A stretch of DNA of 7,259 nucleotides from JADKCL01 sp046050405 (GCA_046050405.1 JBJOPY010000023.1:1-7259); one strand, 5' to 3'. Shown: positions 1 through 7,059, counted from the first letter of the stretch. The notes: generated by a model not told the origin, from the sequence alone. Program-made: numbers and translations.

Positions 1-178
1 TCAATGAGGAATCCTCGCCACCCATCGGTGGCAGCAGTCCATAGTTATCATCACGGAGCAGGCACTTGGCCAGGTTCTGCATGCTTTCCTCATGGTAGGC
101 ATCGCTTTGGATGAAGTGTACTTTCGACAGCTTCATGCCGTCGGTCCAGTTCACTGCTTGGTGCTTCATAGTCGTCAT
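1..178 (-). CDS. tssK: TssK, T6SS baseplate subunit (N-terminal fragment, cut by window edge)
   Basis: TssK is the trimeric baseplate protein that links the TssE/F/G wedges to the membrane complex in the cytosol. Only the first 59 codons are present; the frame is open to the left edge. The peptide begins MTTMKHQAVNWTDGMKLSKV and continues HFIQSDAYHEESMQNL. The NW-x-DGMK-x-x-x-x-HF pattern (residues 10-22) is how Bacteroidota-type TssK proteins begin, as I recall the family. Two in-frame ATGs lie at 178 and 169; the first is taken because it leaves only 17 bases after the tssN stop, but the second (MKHQAVNW) is equally credible. No clear Shine-Dalgarno precedes either. It is the last visible gene of the operon. 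The call rests on a short stretch plus context, so confidence is good but not full. Confidence 0.8.
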   Translation of the reverse strand, partial: MTTMKHQAVNWTDGMKLSKVHFIQSDAYHEESMQNLAKCLLRDDNYGLLPPMGGEDSSL

Positions 179-195
179 CGCAAGTCTTGATGGGA

Positions 196-1065
196 TCAGG
201 TTGTGGGCATTTCATCGATTTTATGCACCCTGCGTGCATAGATTTCCGACTGGTTGCGAATTTTATAGTCTTGGAATGTCTTGGTGGGAGACAGCGGCCG
301 GTTGAAGATGAAGAACCGCGTGGTGTAGAAAATCCAAGTGTAGGTCTTGCCCTCGGATTCGGTCTCGATCGGCGCGTTCGGGAACCGGATGCGCTGATCC
401 TTGATGTACCGGAGGAACCATTGGCCGATCTCGACCTCGGCCGGTGCCTTGACCGGATAGGAGGAGTACCCGCTGTCCTTCACCGAGCGCTTGATATTCA
501 GGGAGATGTTCATCATCCGCAGGTAATCGGCATTGTCCCAGATGGTGTCGTCATAGCGGGCGGCGATCGATGGGTCCAGTGTCTCGTAGTAGGGCGGCGG
601 CATCCTGGAGAAGGCGTCATCGCCCCAGGCATAAAACACCGGGAGCAGGAACCAGACGGTCAGGGTTGCCACCCAGAGGCTGTAGTGGAGCTGGCCCAGG
701 AACTCGAACAGGAGGAAGAAGGCCCAGCTGCCCAGGAGCAATGCCACGAGGTAAGCCGCCAATTGCACGGCAATGTTCCCGCCCAGCCCGATGGACTGGT
801 AGAGGTTCGTCCGGGAAAACCAGACCATGCCGATCCCCAGGGCAAAAAACAGCACCTGCACCGCCACCAACCCGAAGGGGATGAAGTTGTAGGTCATGAG
901 ACCCGTCAGGGCGGGCAGGGCCAGGATCACAGCCACGATGAGCACGAAGAGGATCAGCCGTCCCGGCCTCAGCAGCGTGTTCACCTTGGCATACAAGCCG
1001 AAAGCGACCATGGCGAGCATGACGACGATGGGGACCAGGAGGTATTTCAGGAAGATAATTTCCAT
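196..1065 (-). CDS. tssN: TssN, T6SS inner-membrane protein of the Bacteroidota type
   Basis: A 289-residue protein with a membrane N-terminal half and a soluble C-terminal half. Five hydrophobic segments are visible at about residues 3-25, 36-58, 61-83, 97-120 and 127-147; residues 148-289 are polar and probably cytosolic. The C-terminal part has VKAPAEVEIGQWFLRYIKDQ (205-224), which resembles the VKAP..M.FG.WF..FI.DQ signature I recall from TssN. TssN is specific to T6SSiii loci, where TssJ/L/M are missing and a different membrane complex anchors the baseplate. The start is taken at ATG 1065, 4 bases after the tssG stop and just before the first membrane segment. A longer reading from TTG at 1116 adds 17 polar residues and overlaps tssG, and is less likely. 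No Shine-Dalgarno is evident, so coupled translation with tssG is inferred. Length suits the family. The main doubt is the exact start. Confidence 0.8.
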   Translation of the reverse strand: MEIIFLKYLLVPIVVMLAMVAFGLYAKVNTLLRPGRLILFVLIVAVILALPALTGLMTYNFIPFGLVAVQVLFFALGIGMVWFSRTNLYQSIGLGGNIAVQLAAYLVALLLGSWAFFLLFEFLGQLHYSLWVATLTVWFLLPVFYAWGDDAFSRMPPPYYETLDPSIAARYDDTIWDNADYLRMMNISLNIKRSVKDSGYSSYPVKAPAEVEIGQWFLRYIKDQRIRFPNAPIETESEGKTYTWIFYTTRFFIFNRPLSPTKTFQDYKIRNQSEIYARRVHKIDEMPTT

Positions 1066-1069
1066 GGGG

Positions 1070-1981
1070 TCATGCAGCGGTAGGGCTGAGTGTGAGGTGA
1101 AGTCCGAGGATGCCAATCCCCAATTCGGAGCTGCAGGCCTCGGGGACGGCCTTCAGCACCACGCGTACCTCGCGGGTGGCCAGCGCGAAGTAGTCCAGGA
1201 AGTTCCGTACAAAGGCAAGTGTGCGGTTTCCAGAGGCTTCCATGTCCAGCTCCGCAGCTTCGGTGCAGGTGATTTCCACCCACCAGTCATCCATCTCGGC
1301 AGCGGTGAAACCGGCCAGGACCACGTCCACCCCCAGCCTGCTCCCGCCCAGCGAGGGCAGTTGCTGCACCGGCGGGACGGTCGCCTTGCAGGAAATGGTC
1401 ACCTCCCGCCCCAGCAGCACGGTGAGGAACCTCGCCAGGAGCGGGGCATTGTCCTTGGCCTCCTCGCCATTCGCGAAGAAGGCCAGCAGCTGCATTGATT
1501 CCGGCTCGTCGAAACCGAAGTCCTGGCCCAGTAAACCGGCGAGCAATTGCCGGGTGGCATCCTCCTGCCTGCCCGGCCAGCCCAGCTGACGCTCCATGCA
1601 GGCCATGGAAAAGCGGAAAAACTCGGTGTCAAACGGCGTGAAAAACAGTCGGTTGCCTGCCTCCTTGGCTCGGTTGAACCGCATCTCCTCCACGATCTCA
1701 TACGTATTGGAGGCCGTGGTCCCGATCGACAGCGGCTGGAACAATGACTCCGGCAGAAGATGGAAGATCCCGTTCCGGCTCACCTGGATGCCCAGCAATT
1801 CGATCACCTTGTGGCCGAGGACGCTGTGCCTCGGCTGCATGCCCAGCACATCCTTGTTCCGCCCGCGCTCCTTGGTGCCATGGCAATCCAGATAGAAGCC
1901 ATCGTAGGCCTCGAGGTGCTGCGCCAGGGTGGTGAGGGCATATACCTCAGCCTTCAGATCCAGTGCTTTCTCGTCCATCAT
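1070..1981 (-). CDS. tssG: TssG, T6SS baseplate wedge subunit
   Basis: A 303-residue soluble protein without membrane segments, read as the divergent TssG of Bacteroidota-type systems. TssG pairs with two TssF copies and TssE to form the baseplate wedge (like phage T4 gp53/gp6/gp25). Supporting motifs are SRNGIFHLLPESLF (68-81), LFFTPFDTEFF (112-122) and LGGSRLGVDVVLAG (211-224), the last resembling the LG...LG segment of TssG. The start overlaps the clpV stop in an ATGA arrangement (1978-1981), typical of coupled translation. ATG codons at 1981 and 1978 are adjacent and either could be used. GGGAGGTG lies 4 bases upstream of the first and 7 bases upstream of the second. The family is weakly conserved, so this call relies on motif memory and position between clpV and tssN. 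A profile match to TssG (PF06996) or its Bacteroidota-specific family would settle it. Confidence 0.72.
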   Translation of the reverse strand: MMDEKALDLKAEVYALTTLAQHLEAYDGFYLDCHGTKERGRNKDVLGMQPRHSVLGHKVIELLGIQVSRNGIFHLLPESLFQPLSIGTTASNTYEIVEEMRFNRAKEAGNRLFFTPFDTEFFRFSMACMERQLGWPGRQEDATRQLLAGLLGQDFGFDEPESMQLLAFFANGEEAKDNAPLLARFLTVLLGREVTISCKATVPPVQQLPSLGGSRLGVDVVLAGFTAAEMDDWWVEITCTEAAELDMEASGNRTLAFVRNFLDYFALATREVRVVLKAVPEACSSELGIGILGLHLTLSPTAA

Positions 1982-4467
1982 GCCGCACCTCCCTTGATGG
2001 TCCAGGTGGCTTTCCTGGATTCGTCCAATCCCAGCTCCACCTCCATGCCATGCTGCAACCGACCACTCACGAGCAACCGGGACATGGGCCGGCGGATCTC
2101 GCTCCGGATCACCGAGGCGATGGGCCGTGCCCCATAGCGGTCGGAATAGCCGCTTCTTGCAAAGTATTGCCGGGCGTCCTCGGTGACGGTGAGCCGGATG
2201 CCTTTCTGTTCAAGGAGGGAATAGACCTTTTTCATTTGGATGTCGAAGATCCGGGCGACGATGTCCTCGCGGATCGGCCCGAAGGGCACGACCTCCGTGA
2301 GCCGGCCGAGGAACTCCGGCCGGAACTTCCCTGCCATGATCTCTATCAGTTCACTGGATGGCGGGATGCGCCCGGACCGGAACTGCTGCGCGATCCATTC
2401 GCTGCCAATGTTCGAGGTGAAGATCACGATCGTATCCACGAAGCTGCCCTTCTTGCCCAGCCGGTCGTGGATGTGCCCCTCGTCCATGATCTGCAGGAAG
2501 ATGTCATAGACTGAGGCATGGGCCTTTTCGATTTCATCGAACAGCACCACCGAATAGGGCTGCTGCCGCACCTTGTTCACCAGCATGCCGCCCTCCTCGT
2601 AGCCCACATAGCCGGGAGGGGCGCCATACAGCAAGGCCGCGGAATGTTCTTCTTTGAACTCCGACATGTCGAACCGGATCATGGCCTGCTCATCGTTGAA
2701 GAGAAACTCGGCCAGCGTCTTGGCGAGCTCGGTCTTGCCCGTCCCCGTGGGGCCGAGGAAGAAAAACGAGCCGATGGGCTTCCCGGCCGGGTTCAGTCCG
2801 CTCCGGGACTCAATGATCGCATCGCAGAGCGAATGGATGGCCTGGTCCTGCCCCACCACACGGCGTTGCAGGTACTCCTCGAGATGCAGGAGCTTGTCCT
2901 TCTCCTGGGCCTGGATCTTGCCCATCGGGATGCCCGTGTGGTGGGCGACGATGGCCGCGACCTCGGTGGGGGTGACCGTCGTCGTCTTGCGGAGCACCAG
3001 CTGGAACAGCTCGTCCAGCAGCGTCTGCAGATGCAGGAGCAGCTCCTCGGGGCTTTGGAGATTGGCAGTGTCGGTTTCATTGCGGAGCTGCCCGAGCAGG
3101 ACGGGGCTCAGCTGCTGGCGCAGCTGCCGCTCCACCCAGCGCAGCTCCGGGAGCATCGCCGCAGGGTCCGCAGTGGCGCGCAGCTCGTGGCCGAGCTGGT
3201 CCACGGAGGCTTGCAGGCCCAGGCAGTCTTGCTGGGAGCAGGCGTTCGAATGCACCGTGGCGGCCATGGTTCGATCCAGAAGGTTGATGGCGGCATCGGG
3301 GAGTTTGCGCTCCTTGAAGTACCGCTGCGCCAGGTGGGTGGCTTCGGCGAGCGCGTCGTTGGCCACCCTGAGCCCGTGGTGTTTTTCCAAGGCCACCCGA
3401 TGGACCTCCAGGCATTTCAGGGTCGTGGGCACGTCAGGTTCGGAGATGCGGATCACTTCCAGCTTCCGGACCAGGGCCTCATTGGTCTCCAGCTTTTTCA
3501 CGAAGCTCTCGTTGGTCACGGTGGCCACGATGGCCAGGCCGCCGAGGCTGATGGCATTGGAAAGGGTATGGGAGACATTGTTGCCGCCGCCCTTGTCCTC
3601 CAGCAGCAGGTGGAGGTCGTCGATGAGCAGGATGCACTGGGGGAGTCGCTTGGCCTTGTCCAGCGCCTTGCTCAACCGGCCTTCCACCTCGCCATGGTGT
3701 GCGCATCCGGTCACCAGCTTCGCGGCCTCCAATTGCAGGACCGTCGCAGGGGCCTGGCCGGCCTCCTCGGTGACCGTCAATGCATGGACAAAGGCCTGGA
3801 GCAGCGCCGTCTTGCCCACCCCGGAGTCGCCGGTCACCAGGATCCCGGTGGGCTGGTGCCGGTGCAAGGCTTCACTCATCCGGCGCACCTCGCTCTCCCT
3901 GCCGATGGTGTTCCGGCCTTTGGCAATGTAGCTTTCCGGGACGGGGACGCAGTAAGGGACGCTCATGGAGGGGGCCGACCCGTCCTCGAAGGGTGGCATG
4001 CCGTCGCTTTCGGAGCCTTCGGGACCCAGGGCAAAGTTCCTTTGAGAGACCATCTGGACGGCCTCCTGGTCCGTGAGGGGCAGCGTCTGCAGCTGCGGCA
4101 ACGACCAAGCCACGCCGGGCGTGAGCAGGGCCACGAAGAGGCAGAGGGGATCCACCTGGTCCAGCCCGAGGCGGAGGCGCACCTTCTCGGCCTCGGCCAT
4201 CACCCGGTGGGCAGATTCATCAGGGGCAGGGATGTCCACGATTCCCTCGGACGGGGGGATGTTTTCCATCCTCATCTCGGCCCATTCCCCGAAGTACTCC
4301 CCGTCCTTGCCCCAGGAGGCCAGCATCTTGCCCAGCCCATGGCTCTTCCCCATCACCACCGATAGGAGATGTGAAGCCCCGTAGTGGGAGTGCCTGGCCT
4401 GTCTTGCCAATTTTCTGGCCTCGGTCAGGACCTCGCCCAGTCGTTCGTTGATGTCTGTGTTCACCAT
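1978..4467 (-). CDS. tssH: TssH (ClpV), AAA+ unfoldase that recycles the T6SS sheath
   Basis: An 829-residue Clp/Hsp100 ATPase, the expected length. It hydrolyses ATP to disassemble contracted TssB/TssC sheath in the cytosol. Order of parts: Clp_N-like domain (about 1-145, with LGEVLTEARKLARQARHSHY at 10-29), linker, first AAA+ (about 185-400), a short M-domain of roughly 100 residues, second AAA+ (about 530-745) and a ClpB C-terminal domain (about 750-820). D1 has Walker A GDSGVGKT (213-220) and Walker B ILLIDD (279-284). D2 has Walker A GPTGTGKT (572-579), Walker B VVLFDE (640-645), pore loop GYVGYEEGG (619-627), sensor 1 TSN (684-686), arginine finger R722 and sensor 2 GARP (779-782). D1 departs from ClpB: Asp284 instead of the catalytic Glu, His257 at the pore-loop Tyr, Lys335 at the second Arg finger. 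D2 looks fully active. Placement inside a baseplate operon separates it from housekeeping ClpB. It starts 6 bases after tssF. Confidence 0.95.
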   Translation of the reverse strand: MVNTDINERLGEVLTEARKLARQARHSHYGASHLLSVVMGKSHGLGKMLASWGKDGEYFGEWAEMRMENIPPSEGIVDIPAPDESAHRVMAEAEKVRLRLGLDQVDPLCLFVALLTPGVAWSLPQLQTLPLTDQEAVQMVSQRNFALGPEGSESDGMPPFEDGSAPSMSVPYCVPVPESYIAKGRNTIGRESEVRRMSEALHRHQPTGILVTGDSGVGKTALLQAFVHALTVTEEAGQAPATVLQLEAAKLVTGCAHHGEVEGRLSKALDKAKRLPQCILLIDDLHLLLEDKGGGNNVSHTLSNAISLGGLAIVATVTNESFVKKLETNEALVRKLEVIRISEPDVPTTLKCLEVHRVALEKHHGLRVANDALAEATHLAQRYFKERKLPDAAINLLDRTMAATVHSNACSQQDCLGLQASVDQLGHELRATADPAAMLPELRWVERQLRQQLSPVLLGQLRNETDTANLQSPEELLLHLQTLLDELFQLVLRKTTTVTPTEVAAIVAHHTGIPMGKIQAQEKDKLLHLEEYLQRRVVGQDQAIHSLCDAIIESRSGLNPAGKPIGSFFFLGPTGTGKTELAKTLAEFLFNDEQAMIRFDMSEFKEEHSAALLYGAPPGYVGYEEGGMLVNKVRQQPYSVVLFDEIEKAHASVYDIFLQIMDEGHIHDRLGKKGSFVDTIVIFTSNIGSEWIAQQFRSGRIPPSSELIEIMAGKFRPEFLGRLTEVVPFGPIREDIVARIFDIQMKKVYSLLEQKGIRLTVTEDARQYFARSGYSDRYGARPIASVIRSEIRRPMSRLLVSGRLQHGMEVELGLDESRKATWTIKGGAA
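1986..1993 (-). promoter_or_regulatory. Shine-Dalgarno for tssG
   Basis: GGGAGGTG on the minus strand, inside the last codons of clpV (Lys-Gly-Gly-Ala-Ala-stop). It is 4 bases from ATG 1981 and 7 bases from ATG 1978, so the spacing slightly favours the second ATG. Because AAG-GGA-GGT is also coding sequence, part of the match could be chance, but the complementarity to the 16S 3' end is strong. Confidence 0.6.
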
Positions 4468-4473
4468 GGATCC

Positions 4474-6324
4474 TCAGTTCGCATTCTTGTCAATGGGCTG
4501 GAGCAGCAGCCGGTATTCCGCCGTGTGCACCGACCTGGCATTCAGGTTCTCCTGGAGTCCCAGGAGCAGCCGGCTCCAGCTGGCGGCGGTCAGGCCAGCA
4601 GTGGGCGACGGGTACAGCAGGAGATCCACGGTGCGCACCAACCCTTTTCCGGGATGCGGGGAGATGCTGACCCCGTTGGTCACCGCCACGTCTTCCACAT
4701 ATCCGGCGAGCGCATGCAGGACGTACTGCTTCACGTCTTGGCGGCTCACGATGCGGTTTCGCGTAAGCAGCCCGTACCGCAAGGCGGCCATGCGGTCATC
4801 GGGGCTCGGGGCTGCCTTCCCCATGAAGATCGGGCCCTTGAACCGGGCACTGCGGGGGGCCACTGACACCTGCTTGTAGGGGAACACGGGCGTCGCAGCG
4901 TTCACGATCTGCTGGAAGGGCCGGCGCTCCACCGCCCAATAGTCGATATCGAGGTGTTTGGAATCGGCATACGGCTCCACCACGAGGTAGTTCCGTTCCG
5001 GGACGGGTGCATTGTTCAACCCTTCCAGGTGCCTCTGGATGGATTCCAGATCGGAGGAGAGGTTGCCCAGCAGTTTGACTAAAAAATCTTGGTCGAAGGC
5101 GGAAAAGATGCTGCTATCCTCCTGAACGAGGCGCATCATCTTGGCCAGGTAGCTCTCCGCGGTGGCCTTGTCCGTCCGCTCCAGGTCGCCCTGGTGCAGG
5201 CGATAGGTTCCCGGAACGGCCGGGGAGCTGTCAAATTGGCGCTTGTACAGCTGCCGCCCCAGGTCGTCGCGCACTTGGCCCACACAGAAGAGCTCCCCCT
5301 CCCGCTGCAACCGCAGGGGGGCGATGTTTCTGCCGGGATGGAGGTCATGGCGGAGGGTGAGCCTCCTCAAGGCCACCACCGGGAAGCAATTCAGGGCACC
5401 ATGGATTCCCTCCAAGGCGGCGGGGGGAATGGCGGCAGGGAACTCCAGCCGGAGCCACCACAGCGGTTTTTCGAAGACCGCCAGCTGTGCCTCGTCAAAC
5501 TGCGCCTGAAACGGTGCAGGATGGCGCCGCCGCGTGATGACCATGGATCCGCCGTCGGCCGCCCTGAGCCGCCGCAGCCTATGGCGGTAAACGGCTGCGA
5601 TCCGGTCCAGCACCTCTCGCTCGGGATGCAGGAGTGCAAACTGCTCCTCCGCATATCCGTCTGAATTCCCAAACCCGTCCAATGGGCAGCCTTCCACTTG
5701 CAAGGGCTCGCCCTCTGCCGTCTCCCAGGATACCAGTGCCAGCAGTGGCTCCAGGTGAAGCCACGCTTTCGGGAGGTTCATCAGGATGTCGAGCACTTCG
5801 AGTGTTTCGACCGCTGGATCAATGTCCAAGCCCAACCAGATTCCGTGAAAGCCGGGAATGGCCCTGGGAGGCGATCCGGTGCGCAGGCTATGCTCTCTCT
5901 CCCCGCCCGGGAATATCCTGCCGTGCACGACACGGAAGGCGACCTTCCCCCTCAGCAGCTCCACGGGTTGCAATGTGGAGAAGAAGACTTCAGCGGGCAC
6001 CTCCTCGCCGCTGGGAGTTTTATCCTTGACGGACAAGTAGAAATGGCGGCTGCCCTCCAGTACATCATGTGGCTCGGTCGGCTCCGCAGTCATCAGGGCA
6101 TGTGCGGGCTGGGCCATGCACCAGGTGCCGGGAACCAGGATCTGGGCCATGTTTTCCAGCAGCTTCCCATCGGAGGCCGCTATCTCGCTTCCCATCCGGG
6201 AGAGCTCAAATGCGAGCACATCCACCAGCAGGCGCACGATCGGATCCACCTGCTCGGGATGGTCGAGCCCCCAGAGCTCCGCCGCATGGTGGAGGAGACG
6301 GGCCGCCACGGTCTCCTTGCTCAT
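4474..6324 (-). CDS. tssF: TssF, T6SS baseplate wedge subunit
   Basis: A 616-residue protein matching TssF, the large baseplate subunit (related to phage T4 gp6) that forms the wedge with TssG and TssE around the VgrG hub. Visible hallmarks: MSKETVAARLLHHAAELWGL at the start, DPIVRLLVDVLAFELSRMGS (27-46), LVPGTWCMAQPAHALM (63-78), a central NCFPVVALRRLTL segment (312-324) resembling the N-x-FPV motif of TssF, and RIVSRQDVKQYVLHAL (524-539) near the C-terminus. No membrane segment is seen. The start is set at ATG 6324 because GGAGG sits 8 bases upstream and the peptide then begins like other TssF proteins. An upstream in-frame GTG at 6363 would add 13 residues but would waste that ribosome binding site. 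The gene follows tssE by 55 bases and leads clpV by 6. Length is normal and there is no break. Confidence 0.9.
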   Translation of the reverse strand: MSKETVAARLLHHAAELWGLDHPEQVDPIVRLLVDVLAFELSRMGSEIAASDGKLLENMAQILVPGTWCMAQPAHALMTAEPTEPHDVLEGSRHFYLSVKDKTPSGEEVPAEVFFSTLQPVELLRGKVAFRVVHGRIFPGGEREHSLRTGSPPRAIPGFHGIWLGLDIDPAVETLEVLDILMNLPKAWLHLEPLLALVSWETAEGEPLQVEGCPLDGFGNSDGYAEEQFALLHPEREVLDRIAAVYRHRLRRLRAADGGSMVITRRRHPAPFQAQFDEAQLAVFEKPLWWLRLEFPAAIPPAALEGIHGALNCFPVVALRRLTLRHDLHPGRNIAPLRLQREGELFCVGQVRDDLGRQLYKRQFDSSPAVPGTYRLHQGDLERTDKATAESYLAKMMRLVQEDSSIFSAFDQDFLVKLLGNLSSDLESIQRHLEGLNNAPVPERNYLVVEPYADSKHLDIDYWAVERRPFQQIVNAATPVFPYKQVSVAPRSARFKGPIFMGKAAPSPDDRMAALRYGLLTRNRIVSRQDVKQYVLHALAGYVEDVAVTNGVSISPHPGKGLVRTVDLLLYPSPTAGLTAASWSRLLLGLQENLNARSVHTAEYRLLLQPIDKNAN

Positions 6325-6332
6325 GTAGGCTG

Positions 6333-6337
6333 CCTCC
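6333..6337 (-). promoter_or_regulatory. Shine-Dalgarno for tssF that decides its start
   Basis: GGAGG on the minus strand, 8 bases before ATG 6324. It favours that ATG over the in-frame GTG at 6363. Confidence 0.65.
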
Positions 6338-6379
6338 AATCTGTTTTGCGTGCTGCTTTCCACTTTCTCTGCCAGTCTG

Positions 6380-6814
6380 CTAGTGGGCCAGGGGGCTCAC
6401 AAATACTTTCATCGAAAAATTGAAGTTCTCGCCGGTGTCCTTCAACAAGGCCTTGACCTGGATCAAGGCTTGCTTCTTGATCTCAGGGTGTTGCTTGAAG
6501 GGATAGACCGATTCCACATCGGAGAGGGACACCTGAACCTCCGTATTGGTCAGCCGCTTCTCATACCGCGCGATTCCTTCCCGCAGCGACTTCTCCACGG
6601 CGGTCTTCCAGACGACCGGTTCCACCACGATCTCAAACTGAAGGTCCCAGATCAGGCACCCAAAGTCCGGATTTCCAGGCATCTCGCCCCTGCGCGTGGT
6701 CACCAGCAAGTAGATCACCTGGGAAATCGATTCACCCAGGCCACAGGTCGCCAGTGGTCTCCCCTGGGTGAGACCTTGCGCGTCGATAAAGTTCTTGTAG
6801 TACTTTCTTTCCAC
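6380..6814 (-). CDS. tssE: TssE, gp25-like T6SS baseplate subunit
   Basis: A 144-residue gp25/GPW family protein. TssE connects the baseplate wedge to the first sheath ring, as phage T4 gp25 does, and acts in the cytosol. Motifs of the fold are present: ESISQVIYLLVTTRRGE (28-44), DFGCLIWD (50-57), WKTAVEKSLREGIARYEKRL (69-88, containing the family's conserved YE-x-RL at 84-88) and a C-terminal strand NFNFSMKVFVS (130-140). The only usable start is GTG at 6814, read as Met: the frame has a TGA four codons upstream and the next Met (residue 45) would remove the conserved N-terminus. No Shine-Dalgarno is evident before it. It is the first visible gene of the operon and stops 55 bases before tssF. 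Its base composition is less GC-rich than the genes downstream. Confidence 0.88.
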   Translation of the reverse strand: MERKYYKNFIDAQGLTQGRPLATCGLGESISQVIYLLVTTRRGEMPGNPDFGCLIWDLQFEIVVEPVVWKTAVEKSLREGIARYEKRLTNTEVQVSLSDVESVYPFKQHPEIKKQALIQVKALLKDTGENFNFSMKVFVSPLAH

Positions 6815-6877
6815 TTGAACGAATCAAACAGAGAGCGATCAACGAATGCCGCCCCTAAATACAAGGTTTTAATTGGG

Positions 6878-6900
6878 AAAAAAAAGAAAAAGCCAAAAAA
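6878..6900. promoter_or_regulatory. A-rich tract upstream of tssE (T-rich on the coding strand)
   Basis: 19 of 23 bases are A, in runs of 8, 5 and 6, broken by single G and GCC. It lies 64-86 bases upstream of the tssE GTG. It stands out sharply from the GC-rich surroundings and could bend DNA or act as an upstream promoter element. On the minus strand it is followed by no hairpin typical of a terminator tail. Function is inference. Confidence 0.35.
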
Positions 6901-6932
6901 TACTTTTGCAACCATGAAATCCAGGTACCAGT

Positions 6933-6943
6933 ATCAAGGCATG
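6933..6943 (+). repeat. Direct repeat copy 1 (ATCAAGGCATG)
   Basis: An exact 11-base copy of the sequence at 7194-7204, 261 bases apart, both in the tssE upstream region. The match does not extend on either side. It could be a pair of regulator sites or chance. Confidence 0.35.
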
Positions 6944-6962
6944 AAGGGCAGTCATCCATGCC
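6938..6962. repeat. Inverted repeat GGCATG / CATGCC
   Basis: Perfect 6-base arms at 6938-6943 and 6957-6962 around a 13-base centre. The left arm overlaps the first copy of the 11-base direct repeat. Possible operator; no factor can be named. Confidence 0.3.
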
Positions 6963-6982
6963 GTGGAATTACGTTCCTTGGT

Positions 6983-6996
6983 ACGGAGGATTCCGT
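6983..6996. repeat. Short inverted repeat ACGGA-GGAT-TCCGT
   Basis: Perfect 5-base arms with a 4-base loop. No T run follows on either strand, so it does not look like a terminator. Could be a small operator or incidental. Confidence 0.25.
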
Positions 6997-7044
6997 CCAG
7001 GTGTCTGACCAGGGCACGTGATCCTGGAAGATGCTAGGTCGGGA

Positions 7045-7059
7045 ATACATGATATGTAT
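7045..7059. promoter_or_regulatory. Dyad ATACAT-GAT-ATGTAT, candidate operator
   Basis: Perfect 6-base arms with a 3-base centre form a 15-base AT-rich dyad about 230 bases upstream of tssE. Size and symmetry suit a site for a helix-turn-helix dimer, but nothing in the window names the regulator. Confidence 0.35.

Noticed and set aside
187..1083. 298-codon plus-strand frame opposite tssN
   Set aside because: Antisense to the five membrane segments of TssN; the long acidic, His- and Gln-rich product is the usual shadow of hydrophobic codons. No promoter or ribosome site.
1066..1116. N-terminal extension of tssN from TTG 1116
   Set aside because: It overlaps the end of tssG by 47 bases and adds a polar tail before the first membrane segment; ATG 1065 is simpler.
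2654..3931. 425-codon plus-strand frame, Ser/Arg/Trp-rich
   Set aside because: A second antisense shadow of clpV with low-complexity composition and no recognizable domain.
2518..4365. 615-codon open frame on the plus strand opposite clpV
   Set aside because: Its product is rich in Gly, His, Gln, Leu and Val without any domain pattern, it lies fully antisense to a certain ClpV gene, and it exists because GC-rich codons leave few antisense stops.
1978..4467. Housekeeping chaperone ClpB instead of ClpV
   Set aside because: The gene is embedded among baseplate genes, its M-domain is shorter, and D1 diverges from the highly conserved ClpB motifs.
5698..6423. 241-codon plus-strand frame opposite tssF
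   Set aside because: Antisense to tssF, runs past the tssF start without its own signals, no recognizable motif.
6715..6915. 66-codon minus-strand frame across the A tract, rich in Phe
   Set aside because: The Phe run is just the translated T tract, and the frame overlaps the start of tssE in another phase.
6914..7021. 35-codon plus-strand small ORF upstream of tssE
   Set aside because: No Shine-Dalgarno, no recognizable family or hydrophobic pattern; a chance frame fits equally well.
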